Notes: generated by a model from the letters alone, not told the origin. A stretch of 64,000 nt of DNA from Rhinopithecus roxellana (GCF_007565055.1 NC_044551.1:98858089-98922088); one strand, 5' to 3'; counted from the stretch's first letter, positions 22,852 to 34,637 are shown. Numbers and translations: made by a program.

Positions 22852-24820
22852 AAATACAGGCTGCTGCCAAGATAAGATGCCTGCTTCTACTTGACACTCA
22901 TTGGCTCAATCATGAAACTGTCAGGACTCATTTCCTTGGAAACCCTGCTATGGTTTCTGGTTCTACTTCATTCCTCCTGTTCCCCCTGTACTCAGCCCCC
23001 GACCACACATTCACCAGTCCACTCCCTGCCAGGCCTCGCAGCCAGCTGAAACCACACTGAGCCAGCCCAGTCCAGCACTGACTTCCACACGTCATAGAAG
23101 CTTCCATGTGCTGTAGCTTCAAGTATGCTCCACACCCCATTCTCCCCTTCTAATTTTCTATGGCAATGACCTACTTTCTGCAACTTGCATGTGTATGCAA
23201 ATATCTATATACCCATATATGCATTCATGTATTCATAATACACACATATAATTATGGCAGTTCTTACCTGTAAAACCTGGCAAATGCCTCTGCTGTATCC
23301 AGCAATCAGCCCTCTGGCAAGGTGATATTCTTATCCCAGTTTTATAAATGAGAAGACTGAAGCCCAGGGTCCCACCGTTAGTAAGCAGCAGGCAGGGCTG
23401 GGAGTCTAGCATCCAAGTGTTGGAACAGGTCAGCTATTGGGTACCATCAGTATGTTTCAAAATGTGTCCTGTTTGTCTCCATAAGGTCCTGGACTCCCTT
23501 GTCTAACTTTCTATCAACAAGCACTCTTGACTGCCCATTGCTAAAAATCAAGTTAAAATGAAAGAGTATTTTTAAATGGCATTAAGTATTTGGACTTTAG
23601 TAGAGCATATCAAATATATAGTGATGGGTAAATTATAGAAAAAACAATTTTTTGAAGGAACAGAACAGGTACAGGAAATGGAAAAATATCCCTTAACTAC
23701 AAAAAAGCTTCTAGGTCTTCTGAGGTTCATTAACAGCATCAAAACCAGTCTGCACATGTTAACCTGAAAAGGTTAAGTGAAGACACTAACAAATAATAAT
23801 TACATGGTTACATAAGAACTTCAAATACTTAACTCATATTATTTCATTATAATTTCTCCCAACAAGCACAAAGATTGACACGCAAGCGGGGGGAAATAGA
23901 CAGCACATAAGTGGGTTGTCCTGTCGCTCATGAATCAGCTGCTGACTAGTTAGTGACAAATCACAGTACATTTGCTTCTTCTCCCTATGTCCCTGGCCTG
24001 CTCTTTCACCCCCAATAAACCCGGAGGACTCTGTTCCATTTTTCCATTCACTGTTCCCCAAGTATCCTTAAACTGATTCTCTCAAATCATATTACTAGAT
24101 AATAATTTTCTTCCAAACTATTTTTTATCCGCTCCTTTTTTTTCTTTGAATAATTATTTATCCAATTCAGGATCGGACTCTGAGGATTTTGCATAAATCA
24201 CAGGAGAAACAAACATTTCACTATCAGGTCCACATCACACATTAACACAGATCTTTAATGATGTCAATATTCATCCGCTTTCTCCAACGATTTATCTAAC
24301 TGGCTCTTCTCTTTTTATTTTTTTAGTGTCACAAAGTAAAAGGGCAAAAGTCATGAAAGTAATTATGGTAAGAAAAGAGGAATATCTAAAGTAGGAAGCA
24401 AGAAAACTTACTCAAATTTAACTTGTTGCTAGTTAATCTACCAGAACTGAATGGTTGCTTTTTGAAAAGCAAAGGTGGTGTTGGTGCATATTACAACGTA
24501 TAATTGGCATAACAGGATTCTAGTGCCTAATCTATACTCGACTACTAATTCTAAATTTCACCTTGTGTATTAGACTTTGCCCTTAAAGCTATGTAAATCC
24601 AACTATAGAATTAGGTGAAAGTTATAGCAACATTAAAAACAAATACCATTGTAGACTAGATTATGCTCATCAATCGATTTTAAATCAAGATCTGCAGAAC
24701 TCTAAAAGTTTCACAGAAACCACTGCTAAGAAATGGGGGGAGGGGGCTGCTGCCCACCCCTTCTTACATTGCCAGTAAAATTTGTTAAACTCTCCAACAT
24801 TTTATTCCAACAAAGTAATT
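22852..24820. other. Intronic sequence, mostly unique
   Basis: AT-rich 23190-23260 and 23560-24720. Apart from the MIR at 23315-23440 nothing is recognisable, and no coding signal is seen. Confidence 0.4.
23315..23440 (-). repeat. MIR SINE, minus strand
   Basis: TTATCCCAGTTTTATAAATG, GAAGACTGAAGCCCAGGG, GTTAGTAAGCAGCAGGCAG are the antisense MIR core. Confidence 0.7.
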
Positions 24821-24821
24821 C

Positions 24822-24917
24822 CAGCTACACACACACACACACACTCTTTCTCACACACACACGCACACACACACACTCTCACACTCACACACACACACTC
24901 ACACACACTCGCACACG
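24822..24917. repeat. Compound (CA)n/(CT) microsatellite
   Basis: About 96 bp of ACAC with CTCTTTCTC, GC and ACTC interruptions. The Thr/His-rich frames over it are artefacts. Confidence 0.95.
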
Positions 24918-25310
24918 TATTTCCCTTTTCAAGTATGACTGATCTACATTATCTTACCAAAGCCTACAATTGACACCTTAACTTGATGTATTAAAATGCT
25001 CAAAAACCTTATCTTTAAGCAAAGCGAATGAGAACAATGTAAAAGTGCTACAGAACTAAACCTCCTCCTGAGACAAAGCCCAGAAATGACACTGGAGGTG
25101 GCGGTACACTTTTTCCTGAAAGGTCACAGATCCTTACTGCTGAATTATCTGCGGCAGAAATTTCCAAACCCTGAACTGAGACTAATTCTCAAGAGCCAAA
25201 TGAGAAATGTAAGACCACAGAGGTAATTTCTCATAAAGTGTAATTCCTTCCATTTTAAAGAGCTGTCCTACGATTATGTCCTTCCCATTTTCGGCGTGTT
25301 AAAAAATGTC
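24918..25310. other. Intronic sequence, no feature recognised
   Basis: No repeat, RNA gene or coding signal recognised. Confidence 0.4.
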
Positions 25311-25315
25311 TTTTA

Positions 25316-25595
25316 GGCTGGGTGCAGTGGGCTCTCGCCTGTAATCCCAACATTTTGGGAGGCTGAAGCAAGAGGACTGCTCGAAAGAAGGAGCTCCACA
25401 TCAGCCTGGGCAACAAAGCGAGACTCTAGCCTCTTAAAAAAATGTAAAACTTAGCCAGTATAATGGTCCACACCTAGAATCCCAGCTACTCGAGTTGAGA
25501 GAGGAGGACTGCTTGAGCCCAGGAGCTATGATGGCACCACTGTACTCCAGAATGGATGACACAGTGAGACCCTGTCTCTTGAAAAACAAACAAAA
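25316..25595 (+). mobile_element. AluJ
   Basis: Diverged dimer from GGCTGGGTGCAGTGGGC to CTTGAAAAACAAAC. Weak TSD around TGTCTTTTA and AGTCTTTAA. Confidence 0.88.
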
Positions 25596-25614
25596 GTCTT
25601 TAAAGATGAAAATA

Positions 25615-25921
25615 GGCCGGGCGTGGTGGCTCACGCCTATAATGCCAGCACTTTGGGAGGCCGAAGTGGGCGGATCACAAGGTCAAGAGATCGAGACCAT
25701 CCTGGTCAACGTGGTGAAACCCTGTCTCTACTAAAAATACAAAAATTAGCCGGGTGTGGTGGCGGGCGCCTGTAGTCCCAGCTACTCGGGAGGCTGAGGC
25801 AGGAGAATCCCTTGAAACCAGGAGGCAGAGGTTGCAGTGAGCCGAAATCACACCACTGCACTCCAGCCTGGTGACAGAGCAAGACTCTGTCTCAAAAAAA
25901 GAAAAAGAAAGAAAAAGAAAA
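25615..25921 (+). mobile_element. AluS/Y
   Basis: Full-length from GGCCGGGCGTGGTGGC to (AAAAAG)n. Confidence 0.95.
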
Positions 25922-26775
25922 GAATGGCAAGAGTTATTAAATGCCCTTACTTGATAAAATAACAAATCGGACAACTCTATGTTGGTCTCCTATAATTCCC
26001 AGATGCACAAATCCAAAGGTCTGGGAGCCACTGAGCACCGTGTCCAGCTGCTAAGGCACATCCAGTGCCTACAGATCTTGGCAAACTTGTTTGGTTTGCA
26101 TGGCCTACATACTGACTTTGTTTTCAAAGCGAAATGAAGTCAAACAGAAAGACAAGCTATTGGCAGACTAATTATAACACTACCGTCTCTAAGTTCCATG
26201 AGACTAAACAGGATTTGGATGAAGTTTCCTGCCTGCCAAACTTTCTGCAACATTAAAAACCACCTTGAAGTCACTCAAGGATGACAGTCATTTCTGGGTG
26301 TGAGACAAAATGTTCTAGAATGGACCTGCCAAGTCTGTTTTCTTCCTCTTTCCCACACCCAAGCATAAAGGCTAACACCTGGGTCCACAAACTCTACAAT
26401 CAAAAAAAGAAATTCTCCCAGATTTTGGTGATCACGAAAGAGCGCAGACTTCACTGATTAACTTCCAAAGGCTATGTTATCCTGATTCTTTGCTGTCAAA
26501 AATAGTTGAAACCGGTTGAGAAGCTGGGTGGCCACAAACGGGCTCATAATTAGCATGTTTGGTAGCAAAAGGTGGGAAAGGTCATCATCGTTGTGCAGGG
26601 ACTACCTTTGGAATGAAGAGTCATAAAACGTGACAAGTGTTAAGTATTTACAACATTGGGCACATCCCTAAGCAGGCTCATACATTCCCTCCCTGTTCTT
26701 CAAACCAACCTAGAAAGGTAAGTATTGCCATCAACATTTTGCTAATATGAAAACAGGGCATTAAAAGTTATTTAA
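25922..26775. other. Intronic sequence with a possible MIR at 26640-26765
   Basis: AAGTATTTACAACATTGGGC, CCTAGAAAGGTAAGTATTGC and AATATGAAAACAGGGC resemble antisense MIR. The rest is unassigned. Confidence 0.4.
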
Positions 26776-27074
26776 GGCCAGGTGCAGTGACTCACGCCTG
26801 TAATCCCAGCACTTTAGGAGGCTGAGGCAGGCAGATTACCTGAGGTCAGGAGTCTGAGACCAGCCTGGCCAACATGGTGAAACCCCATCTTTACTAAAAA
26901 TACAAAAATTAGCTGGGTGTGGTGGCACACACCTGTAATCCCAGCTATGCGGGAGGCTACGGCACAAGAATCACTTGAAGCCAGGAGACAGACTGCAGTG
27001 AGCCGAGATGGCACCACTGCACTCCAGCCTGGGCGATAGAGTGACGCTGTCTCCAAAGGAAAAAAAAAAAAAAA
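26776..27074 (+). mobile_element. AluS, first member of Alu pile
   Basis: From GGCCAGGTGCAGTGACTC to poly(A) at 27061-27074. Confidence 0.94.
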
Positions 27075-27091
27075 GGTATTTTAAAATTGCT

Positions 27092-27488
27092 AGCCGGGTG
27101 CGGTGGCTCATGCCTGTAATTCCAGCACTTTGGGAGGCCAAGGTGGGCGGATCACGACCATCCTGGCTAACACGGTGAAACCTCGTCTCTATTAAAAATA
27201 CAAAAAATGGCCGGGCGCGGTGGCTCAAGCCTGTAATCCCAGCACTTTGGGAGGCCGAGACGGGCGGATCACGAGGTCAGGAGATCGAGACCATCCTGGC
27301 TAACATGGTGAAACCCCGTCTCTACTAAAAATACAAAAAACTAGCCGGGCGACCTGGCGGGCGCCTGTAGTCCCAGCTACTCGGGAGGCTGAGGCAGGAG
27401 AATGGCGTGAACCCGGGAGGCGGAGCTTGCAGTGAGCTGAGATCTGGCCACTGCACTCCAGCCTGGGCGACAGAGCAAGACTCCGTCT

Positions 27489-27529
<41 letters not shown>

Positions 27530-27693
27530 AAATGAGCCAGGCGTGGTGGGCGCCTGTAGTTCCAGCTACTTGGGAGGCTGAGGCAGGAGAATGGTGTGAA
27601 CCCAGGGGGGCAGAGCTTGCAGTGAGCAGAGATGATGCCAGTCCACTCCAGTCTGGGCAACAGAGTGAGACTCCATCTCAAAAAAAAAAAAAA
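27092..27693 (+). mobile_element. AluY-like host split by a younger AluY
   Basis: Left arm at 27092-27209 (with a deletion, GGATCACGACCATCC), interrupted in its central A-rich linker. The right arm resumes at 27535 with AGCCAGGCGTGGTGGGC and ends in poly(A) at 27693. Confidence 0.93.
27210..27518 (+). mobile_element. Young Old World monkey AluY, intact, with TSD
   Basis: Near-consensus AluY with GGCTCAAGCCTG, CCGAGACGGGCGG, AAAAAACTAGCCGGGCGACC and GATCTGGCCACTGC, changes I associate with cercopithecid AluY. The A run (27490-27523) is about 34 nt. AAATACAAAAAATG flanks it on both sides (to 27209 and to 27534). Apparent species-group marker; subfamily from memory. Confidence 0.95.
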
Positions 27694-27705
27694 TTTGCTG
27701 GGCAG

Positions 27706-28000
27706 GGCCAGGTGCAGTGGCTCCCACCTGTAATCCCAGCACTTTGGGAGGCTGAGCAAGTGGATTGCTAGGCCCCACACACTGGAGATCAGTCTAGGCA
27801 ACACTGCAAAACCCTATTTACAAAAAATATAAAAATTAGCCAGGCATAGTGGTGCATGACTACAGTCCCAGCTTCTTGGGAGGCTGAAGTGGGAGGATCG
27901 CTTGAGCCCGGGAGGTAGAGGCTGCAGCGAGTCATGATTGTGCCACTGCCCTCCAGCCTGGGTGACAGAGTGAGACCCCATCTCAAAAAAGAAAAAAAAA
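27706..28000 (+). mobile_element. Alu inserted into an older Alu arm
   Basis: Full-length from GGCCAGGTGCAGTGGC. AATTTGCTGGGCA before it and AAATTGCTGGGCA after it read as a TSD inside the arm that continues at 28002. Confidence 0.9.
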
Positions 28001-28001
28001 A

Positions 28002-28176
28002 TTGCTGGGCACTGTGGTGCACAACTGAAGTCTCAGCTACTCAAGAGGCTGATGCAGGAGGACTGCTTGAGACCAGGAGTTTGAGGCTGTAGTGCTTTAT
28101 AACTGCACCTGTGAATAGCCATTGCGCTCCAGTCTGGGCAACATAGCAAGACCCGGTCTCTAAAAAAATAATAAAG
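28002..28176 (+). mobile_element. Old Alu right arm / monomer
   Basis: CACTGTGGTGCACAACTGAAG leads to GTCTCAGCTACTCAAGAGGC and CTCCAGTCTGGGCAACATAG, very diverged (AluJ or FRAM age). Confidence 0.8.
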
Positions 28177-28420
28177 TTACTTTAAAATACTAAAACATTC
28201 AAATGGTACTCATATGCAAGTGATAGCCTAGAGAAGACAGTGTTGATATTAACTGATTAACATTGGTAATAAGAACCCAAATGAAAACAGCAACCACAAC
28301 AAAGCAAGCATCAGCTAGCCAGCAGTTCCAAAAGTGAATTAAGGTGAATGGGCATTAATTTCGTGAACAGCTTCTCTGGCAGTTTGGGAAGCATGATTAA
28401 GCAAAGAACTACACATTTCT

Positions 28421-28858
28421 TTTTTTTTTTTTTTTTTTTTGAGAGAGAGTTTCGTTCTTGTCGCCCAGGCTAGAGCGCAGTGGCACAATCTTGGCTCACT
28501 GCAACCTCCGCCTCCTGGGTTCAAGCAATTCTCCCGCCTCAGTCTCCCAAGTAGCTGAGATTACACGCGTGCACCACGACACCCAGCTAATTTTTGTTAT
28601 TTTTAGTAGAGACAGGGTTTCACCATGTCGGCCAGGCTGATCTCGAACTCCTGACCTCAGTGATCTGCCTGCTTCGGCCTCCCAAAGGGGTGGGATTACA
28701 GGCATGAGCCAACGCGCCTGGCTAATTTTTGTTATTTTTAGTAGAGACAGGGTTTCACCACGTTGGCCAGGCTGATCTTGAACTCCTGACCTCAGTGATC
28801 CACCTGCTTCAGCCTCCCAAAGCGCTGGGATTTCAGCCACGGGCCACCACGCCTGGCT
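28421..28858 (-). mobile_element. Trimer-like Alu with 135-bp internal tandem duplication
   Basis: A complete antisense Alu followed by a second copy of its left arm. Units 28587-28721 and 28722-28856 share rare variants (TTTTTGTTATTTTTAG, CCAGGCTGATCT, CCTCAGTGATC). ACACATTTCT flanks the whole at about 28411-28420 and 28861-28870, so the duplication lies within one insertion. Confidence 0.92.
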
Positions 28859-29184
28859 GAACACATTTCTTCACTGCAGAAATTAGGATTAAATGCTGCT
28901 CTGATTTTCTAAAAATAATAATGATGATGTCGCCTTTCTCAAACTTAATCTACCCCCTTCACCCACTTCTCCCAACATCACTTGGGGCTTGTGTTACCTT
29001 GGAGAGTCTTTGGGAAACACTTATCCTTATCGCGGCCATTAGTAAACACCTGGCAATACCTCCCAGCTACGGATGGATGGCAGAAGGGCTAGTCTCTGCT
29101 CGACAATTCAAGTGGCTAGTTTGTCTACAACGGCACCATCACCAACACTGCTGGTCTCGGTGGTTATAATTGGCAACACTGCCT

Positions 29185-29285
29185 TAGAGTGTAAGTCCTG
29201 AGGGTAGAGACCATGTTCAGCTCTTCACAGCACCTACATAACTTGTAGGCACATAAGTTTTTCCAACTACATTTGTAAATATAAC
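29185..29285 (+). repeat. L2 3' end fragment
   Basis: GAGTGTAAGTCCTGAGGGTA, GAGACCATGTTCAG, CACAGCACCTACATAACTTG resemble the L2 3' end. Confidence 0.55.
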
Positions 29286-29351
29286 TACTACTCAGGAAGG
29301 TTAAAATAACAGCAACCAGGAAAACACCAAATATTATTTATTTGAATTAAT

Positions 29352-29510
29352 TATTACTTCTTCTTGAGACAGGGTTTCCCTCTGTTGCCCAGGCTGGAGT
29401 GCAGTGGGGCAGTCATAGTTCACTGCAGCCTTGAACTCCCAGGCTCAAGTGATCCTCCCACCTCAGCCTCCCAAGTAGCTGGGACTATAGGCATGAGCCA
29501 CAGTGCCTGG
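29352..29510 (-). mobile_element. Monomeric Alu (FLAM type), minus strand
   Basis: Single arm only, flanked by GAATTAAT at 29344-29351 and 29511-29518. Confidence 0.85.
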
Positions 29511-29518
29511 GAATTAAT

Positions 29519-30659
29519 GAGGTATTTTTAAAGTACTTTTGCCCTTCCTATTTGGCAACTGAAAAATAGCTTTAGTCTATAATCTGCACATAACATATAT
29601 TTACTGATTGCTGCAACCTCATCTGCTATTAGAAAACAGTAGAGATTTTATCCCTCTCTCTTTTTTGGTAATATAATGGTTTTTCCACAGGTAACTGAAA
29701 ATAAATTCAAAAGATGGCTTCTAAGCATACTCTTTGAAGTAGCAGTCACGTAAGTCAGTTGTGAGTAAATGTTAACTAATGGTAGAGTCTGTCTATGCCA
29801 GAATAGTTTGTACCTATAAAAGCACAAGTTAGCAAAGGGAGATAAAAGGGAATTAAGTGGATACATCTAGAGATTCTTGTAAGATTTTGTGGTTTGGAGA
29901 AAAAATGTTATTCCACAACATTTTCCCATATTACATTATTATGTTACCAATATATTTCAGGATCTGATAGTCTTTTCTTGCATATGCTGAAACCAAATCC
30001 CAGCTGCATGATTCAGAGGAAAGTTAAACATCGGGCCAAAGAACCAGATTAACAACAAATTTGGAGAAACATCTAAATGATGTTAAATTAACATACTGAT
30101 TTCAGGAGATACTTGGTCGCAAAATACATGAACTAGTAAACTTAGTTGTGGGGGAAACAAAAATCAATGTATTTTGTTCTTTCCCAACTTGGTTTGAAAT
30201 CTTTTCAACATTTCAAAGCAGCTAAAATATCCGCCAACCCATACAAAAGAAATTAAGATGGCAGGCTGCATACATCTGCTTTGACCCAAAAACAAAAGCC
30301 GTTTGCTCTGTCTTTAGTGCCAGCATAATAAAAGCACAAAAAGCCCAGATGGCTTAGATTTTCTTTACACAAAGTAACTGAGAGGACTGACATCTAAACT
30401 ATTTATTCAGCAAGTCTGATCCTAATGGCAACTTTAGACCCGGAATTTCTATAAGACAAAGAGGAATGCTTTTAGGCAAGTAAAAAATTAATTGGTCTAC
30501 ATTGATATCCTTCTGTGTATTCGTATTTGTCCACTGTGCCTGGAGATATTAGGGAAAATGTCTTCATCAAATGGCACCATCAATTCATTCTGCTATTCCT
30601 CATTTACACTGCCTTGACTTACTAAATCTGACACTCCAACCTCCAGCTGCTTATTTATT
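29519..30659. other. Intronic sequence, no feature recognised
   Basis: AT-rich, no long frame, no repeat identified. Confidence 0.45.
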
Positions 30660-30976
30660 TATTTTATTTTTATTATTTCTTTTAAATTTATTTTGAGACA
30701 GAGTCTCACTCTGTTGTCAGGCTGGACTACAATGGTGCGATCACGGCTCACTGCAACCTCCGCCTCCCGGGTTCAAGCGATTGATTCTTCTGCCTCAGCC
30801 TCCCGAGTAGCTGGGACTACAGGCGTGCACCACCACGCTCAACTAATTTTTGTATTTTTAGTAGAGATGGGGTTTCACTATGTTGGCCAGGCTGGTCTCC
30901 AACTCCTGACCTCGTGATCTAGCTGCCTTGGCCTCCCAAAGTGCTGGGATTACAGGTGTGAGCCATCACACCTGGC
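30660..30976 (-). mobile_element. AluY/S, minus strand
   Basis: T-rich head (TTTATTTTTATT), GAGACAGAGTCTCACTC to CATCACACCTGGCC. Confidence 0.94.
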
Positions 30977-31193
30977 CACTTACTTATTTTTTAAAATAAT
31001 TTTAGAAAGAAAAATAAAATATATCCTCAGTTAAATAGTAAATGACTCAAATGACTGTTGGCAGGAAGGAGGAGGAGGAAAAGACCATATATAGGTAAGC
31101 TTAACCTAGTATCAATTCTGATGCCTTAACAGATCGCTCTAAAAAAGTTTGGGGAAGGGGGCTGCTCTAGGTTTTTCCTGGCGAGTAAAGTGG

Positions 31194-31510
31194 CTTTTTT
31201 TGGGGGGGGCCGGGGGGTGGACACAGAGTCTTGCTCTGTTGCCCAGGTTGTAGTACAGTGGCACAATCTCAGCCCACTGCTATCTCTGCCTCCCAGGTAC
31301 AAGCAATTCTCCTGACTTAGCCTCCCAAATAGGGGGAACTACAGGTGCGCGACACCACGCCCAGCTAATTTTTGTATTTTTTTTCTTTTTTAGTAGAGAC
31401 AGGTTTTGCCATGCTGGCCAGGCTGCTCTCAAACTCCTGACCTCAGATGGTCTACCCGCTTCAGGCTCCCAAAGTGCTGGGATTATAGGCGTGAGCCACC
31501 ACACCTGGCC
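31194..31510 (-). mobile_element. Alu, minus strand, tail containing G8CCG6
   Basis: The antisense tail reads T7 then G8, CC, G6 before GACACAGAGTCTTGCTC. On the Alu strand the tail is therefore C-rich. Ends ACCACACCTGGCC. Confidence 0.92.
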
Positions 31511-32175
31511 TCAAATGCCTTTTAACCAAAATAGTAGACAGCGTTAAGACTTTAATTTCTACCATGGGGCCAATTACACATTTCTGAACTTGAAGTCCTT
31601 CAGGTAAAGAATGAAAAAGAAGACATTATGTTCTGGAGACTTCGTTGTTGTTCATTCCCTGCATGATTTCATACTTTTTAAAAAAAAGTTATACTTAAAC
31701 CCAGAGTGGTGGTCTTAGGAATCTCACTCCAGCTATGCTAGCTAGCTTGGTTTTATACTGGGAAGTCAGGTCTCCAGTACTGACTGATCCTGGAATCGCT
31801 TTAGTATAGGCAACAGAGAAGTAGCAATCAACACATCTTTACAAATGACACTTTAAAACTCGGAAACGTGGGTCACGTGTTTGTTATGAGGATCAAAATC
31901 AGAGCAATCAAATGAAAACGTCTTATGAACGTTAGAGAATTGTATAAATGTAAGGCCCAGAAAGCACCTCCACACAGGTGACCTCATTTTAGTACTCAGG
32001 TCATAATGTGAGCTCACTGTCCCTTTGAGACTGTTCAGATGGGCAAAACCTTCATCATGGTTCCACATTTATTTGCCACACTAAGTCCCCTGGGAAGATC
32101 AAACCAAATAATGCAAACTTAAAATGGTATCAATTAATATACAAATTAGGATATTACTTGTTAATTTAATTGAAG
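31511..32175. other. Intronic sequence, no feature recognised
   Basis: A 71-aa minus frame (31853-32068) has no recognisable family. Confidence 0.4.
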
Positions 32176-32186
32176 AAAGACTTACT

Positions 32187-32477
32187 GGCCAGGCGCAGTG
32201 GCTCATGCCTGTAATCCCAGCACTTTTGGAGGCCGAGGCGGGCAGATCACGAGGTCAGGAGTTAGAGATCAGCCTGGCCAACATGATGAAACCCTGTTTC
32301 TACTAAAAATACAAAAATTAGCTGGGTGTGGTAGCACGTGCCTGTAATCCCAGCTACTCAGGAGGCTGAGGCGGGAGAATCGTTTGATCCCGGGAGGTGG
32401 AGGTTGCAGTGAGCTGAGATCGTGCCATTGAACTCCAGCCGGTGACAGAGCAATACTCCATCTCAAAAAAAAAAAAA
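32187..32477 (+). mobile_element. AluS with perfect TSD
   Basis: AAAGACTTACT at 32176-32186 and 32478-32488. Confidence 0.96.
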
Positions 32478-32496
32478 AAAGACTTACTAATCACTG

Positions 32497-32566
32497 GGGA
32501 GGGAGGGAGGGAGAGAGGGAGGAAGGGAGGGAGGGAGGAAGGGAGGAAGGGAGGGAGGGAGGGAGG
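32497..32566. repeat. (GGGA)n/(GGAA)n polypurine tract
   Basis: About 70 bp of purines on the plus strand just downstream of an Alu TSD. The Pro/Ser/Leu frame on the minus strand is its artefact. Confidence 0.95.
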
Positions 32567-34081
32567 TTAACTGAACAAGCCCAATAAAAAGAAAGACTGT
32601 GTGTAACTTTAGGTACATTAAAAGGACAATATACAGTTGAGAGTATAGGTTAAAAAAAAAAAACAGGCACAAAGAAATAAAAAATATAGATTGTAGGTCA
32701 CCAGTGACACTTATTATTGCTGTCCCTGAATGTGCAAAGGGGCTTAATCATAGATGTATAGAAAAAGTTCTTCTCCCCATGCATATGTAAATTAACTCAG
32801 TCATTAGTTAGGGTCTTATTTTCAGTTTTGATCCTAAGTGCATTCATTCACAAGAGTTTGTTGGCCAGCAGATACAAATTAACTGACTTTTGTTTTGCTT
32901 CTGGCTTTTAGACACTGATCAAATTTCCTAACAGTTTTGTGAATTCCTGTCATGATACCCTAACCTGCTGGCTATTCAAGGGTTCGTCTGCATTATTTTC
33001 CAGGCCTAGACTAGCTGGACCTCATTACCCTCAAGCAGAAGACAGCCCGCAAAAATTGAATGAGGCCTGATCCATACATGAGAAACCCTCTTTTCTCCCT
33101 ATTCTTGTTTTCTCTCTCATGTGACTTTGATCAAAGCACTCTGGACTAAGCCTGGTCACACGTAAATGACACAGCAAAACTAAATGATCCAGAAAGTCCT
33201 TTCCTGCCCCCAAATTCCCTGAGTTTAACAGACACCCAATAAATGCTTGAATTAAAATGACCCACATAAACCTCCTGGGAATTTCTTCCAGGAATTCCTC
33301 AAAAGTCTCTGCCAGGAAGCCACAGAGAAACTGAAGAATAACAACAGTAAACTGTCCACGTCGGGACTAGTGACGGTAGAACTAGGAGTGAAATGGGAAT
33401 GGTTCTCACCCTAGAGCTGACATAAGCCAATATTAGTCACTACTTAAAAAGAGAGCCTCGAAATCCGTTATAAAAAAAATTCAGGATCATATGTCAGTTC
33501 ACTTCTTAAAGTTATATCTTCCATTTTTAAAAATTCCTACACTTCTCCAACATTGCCAAAATGTCAAAGCCACCTGCAGTGGTCACCGTCTCTCCTTTTG
33601 AATGCAAGGAAATATTCATGATAGCCTCTCACCTACTTGAACAGAAGAGGCAGGAGGAAAATGATCCCGGGCAATACTCAGGTGTAAAATCTGTGGCATT
33701 ACTCTTTTCCCAGACAGCCAAGATGCCAGCTATTTATAAGTCTGTCACCCCATCTGCTGTTGTACCATCCTATACTTAGGGGCCTCAGTGTCACTTTGTC
33801 CTGTGTGCTACTCTCTCTCCCATCCAGGATGACATCCATTCTTCACAGCGGGAGAGAAGAACTGGTCCACACTGTCTACATAAGTGTGTTCATCAAACCT
33901 CTGCTTTCATCAACCTCCTGTCCTTTCCCCGGCTACAGAACCTATTCCCTGAGCTCCTATCACAGAGCCCATTTTCTAAGCCTACCTCATCTTTCAATCT
34001 TCTCGGGACTATTTGGAAAAAAAAAAAAAAAGCTGTGCTCATTTTCAGATATGAGACTACAACTAGAAACAGTGCCTAAGA
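32567..34081. other. Intronic sequence with L2-like end at 33200-33262
   Basis: CACCCAATAAATGCTTGAAT resembles the L2 3' end. A 72-aa plus frame at 33561-33779 and a 117-aa frame at 33760-34113 have no known domain; the latter runs through a poly(A) run (34017-34031) into the 5S pseudogene. Confidence 0.4.
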
Positions 34082-34176
34082 GTCTACAGTCATACTATCC
34101 TGAAGGTGCCTGATCTCGTCTGATCTCGTGGAGCTAAGCAGGGTTGGGCATGGTTAATACGTGGATGGGAAAGACA
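34082..34176 (+). pseudogene. 5S rRNA pseudogene, 3'-truncated
   Basis: GTCTACAGTCATACTATCCT, then GATCTCGTCTGATCTCG, AGCTAAGCAGGGT and GTGGATGGGAAAGAC follow vertebrate 5S rRNA from nucleotide 1 to about 95 of 121. The internal promoter box A (AGCTAAGCAGGGT) is intact and the C box is altered. The last 25 nt and a T-run terminator are absent. There are also scattered substitutions in the first 40 nt. A dispersed 5S-derived pseudogene, not a working rRNA gene. Confidence 0.93.
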
Positions 34177-34338
34177 GTCGCAAGAGACAATCCAAACTGA
34201 CTTTTTCTAACAGCATGTAAGAATTATCTCACTGCTCTTAACTATATTTCTGATCTTAAGTACATATAATATCACTCTTACTTTTAGAAATATTAAATGC
34301 ATGGCCCATTATTAATGCTGTAAGGATCAGTTACATAT

Positions 34339-34637
34339 GGCTGGGCACGGTGGCTCATGCCTGTAATCCCAGCACTTTGGGAGGCCGAGGCGGGCGGATC
34401 ACGAGCTCAGGAGATCAAGACCATCCTGGCGAACATGGTGAAAACCCATCTCTACTAAAAATACAAAAAATTAGCGGGGTGTGGTGGTGGGCGCCTGTAG
34501 TCCCAGCTACTTGGGAGGCTGAGGCAGGAGAATGGCGTGAACCCGAGAGGCGGAGCTTGCAGTGAGCCAAGATTGCGCCATTGCACTCCAGCCTGGGTGA
34601 AAGAGTGAGACTCCGTCTCAAAAAAAGAGAAAGAATT
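34339..34637 (+). mobile_element. AluY with TSD
   Basis: AGTTACATAT at 34329-34338 and 34638-34647; low divergence, AAAAAATTAGC linker. Confidence 0.96.

Noticed and set aside
27325..27804. 159-aa minus-strand open frame, the longest in the window
   Set aside because: It is the antisense translation of tandem Alus, with the phenylalanine run from poly(T).
33561..34113. Two adjacent plus-strand frames near 33.6-34.1 kb
   Set aside because: No family signature; the second reads through a poly(A) run and into the 5S pseudogene.
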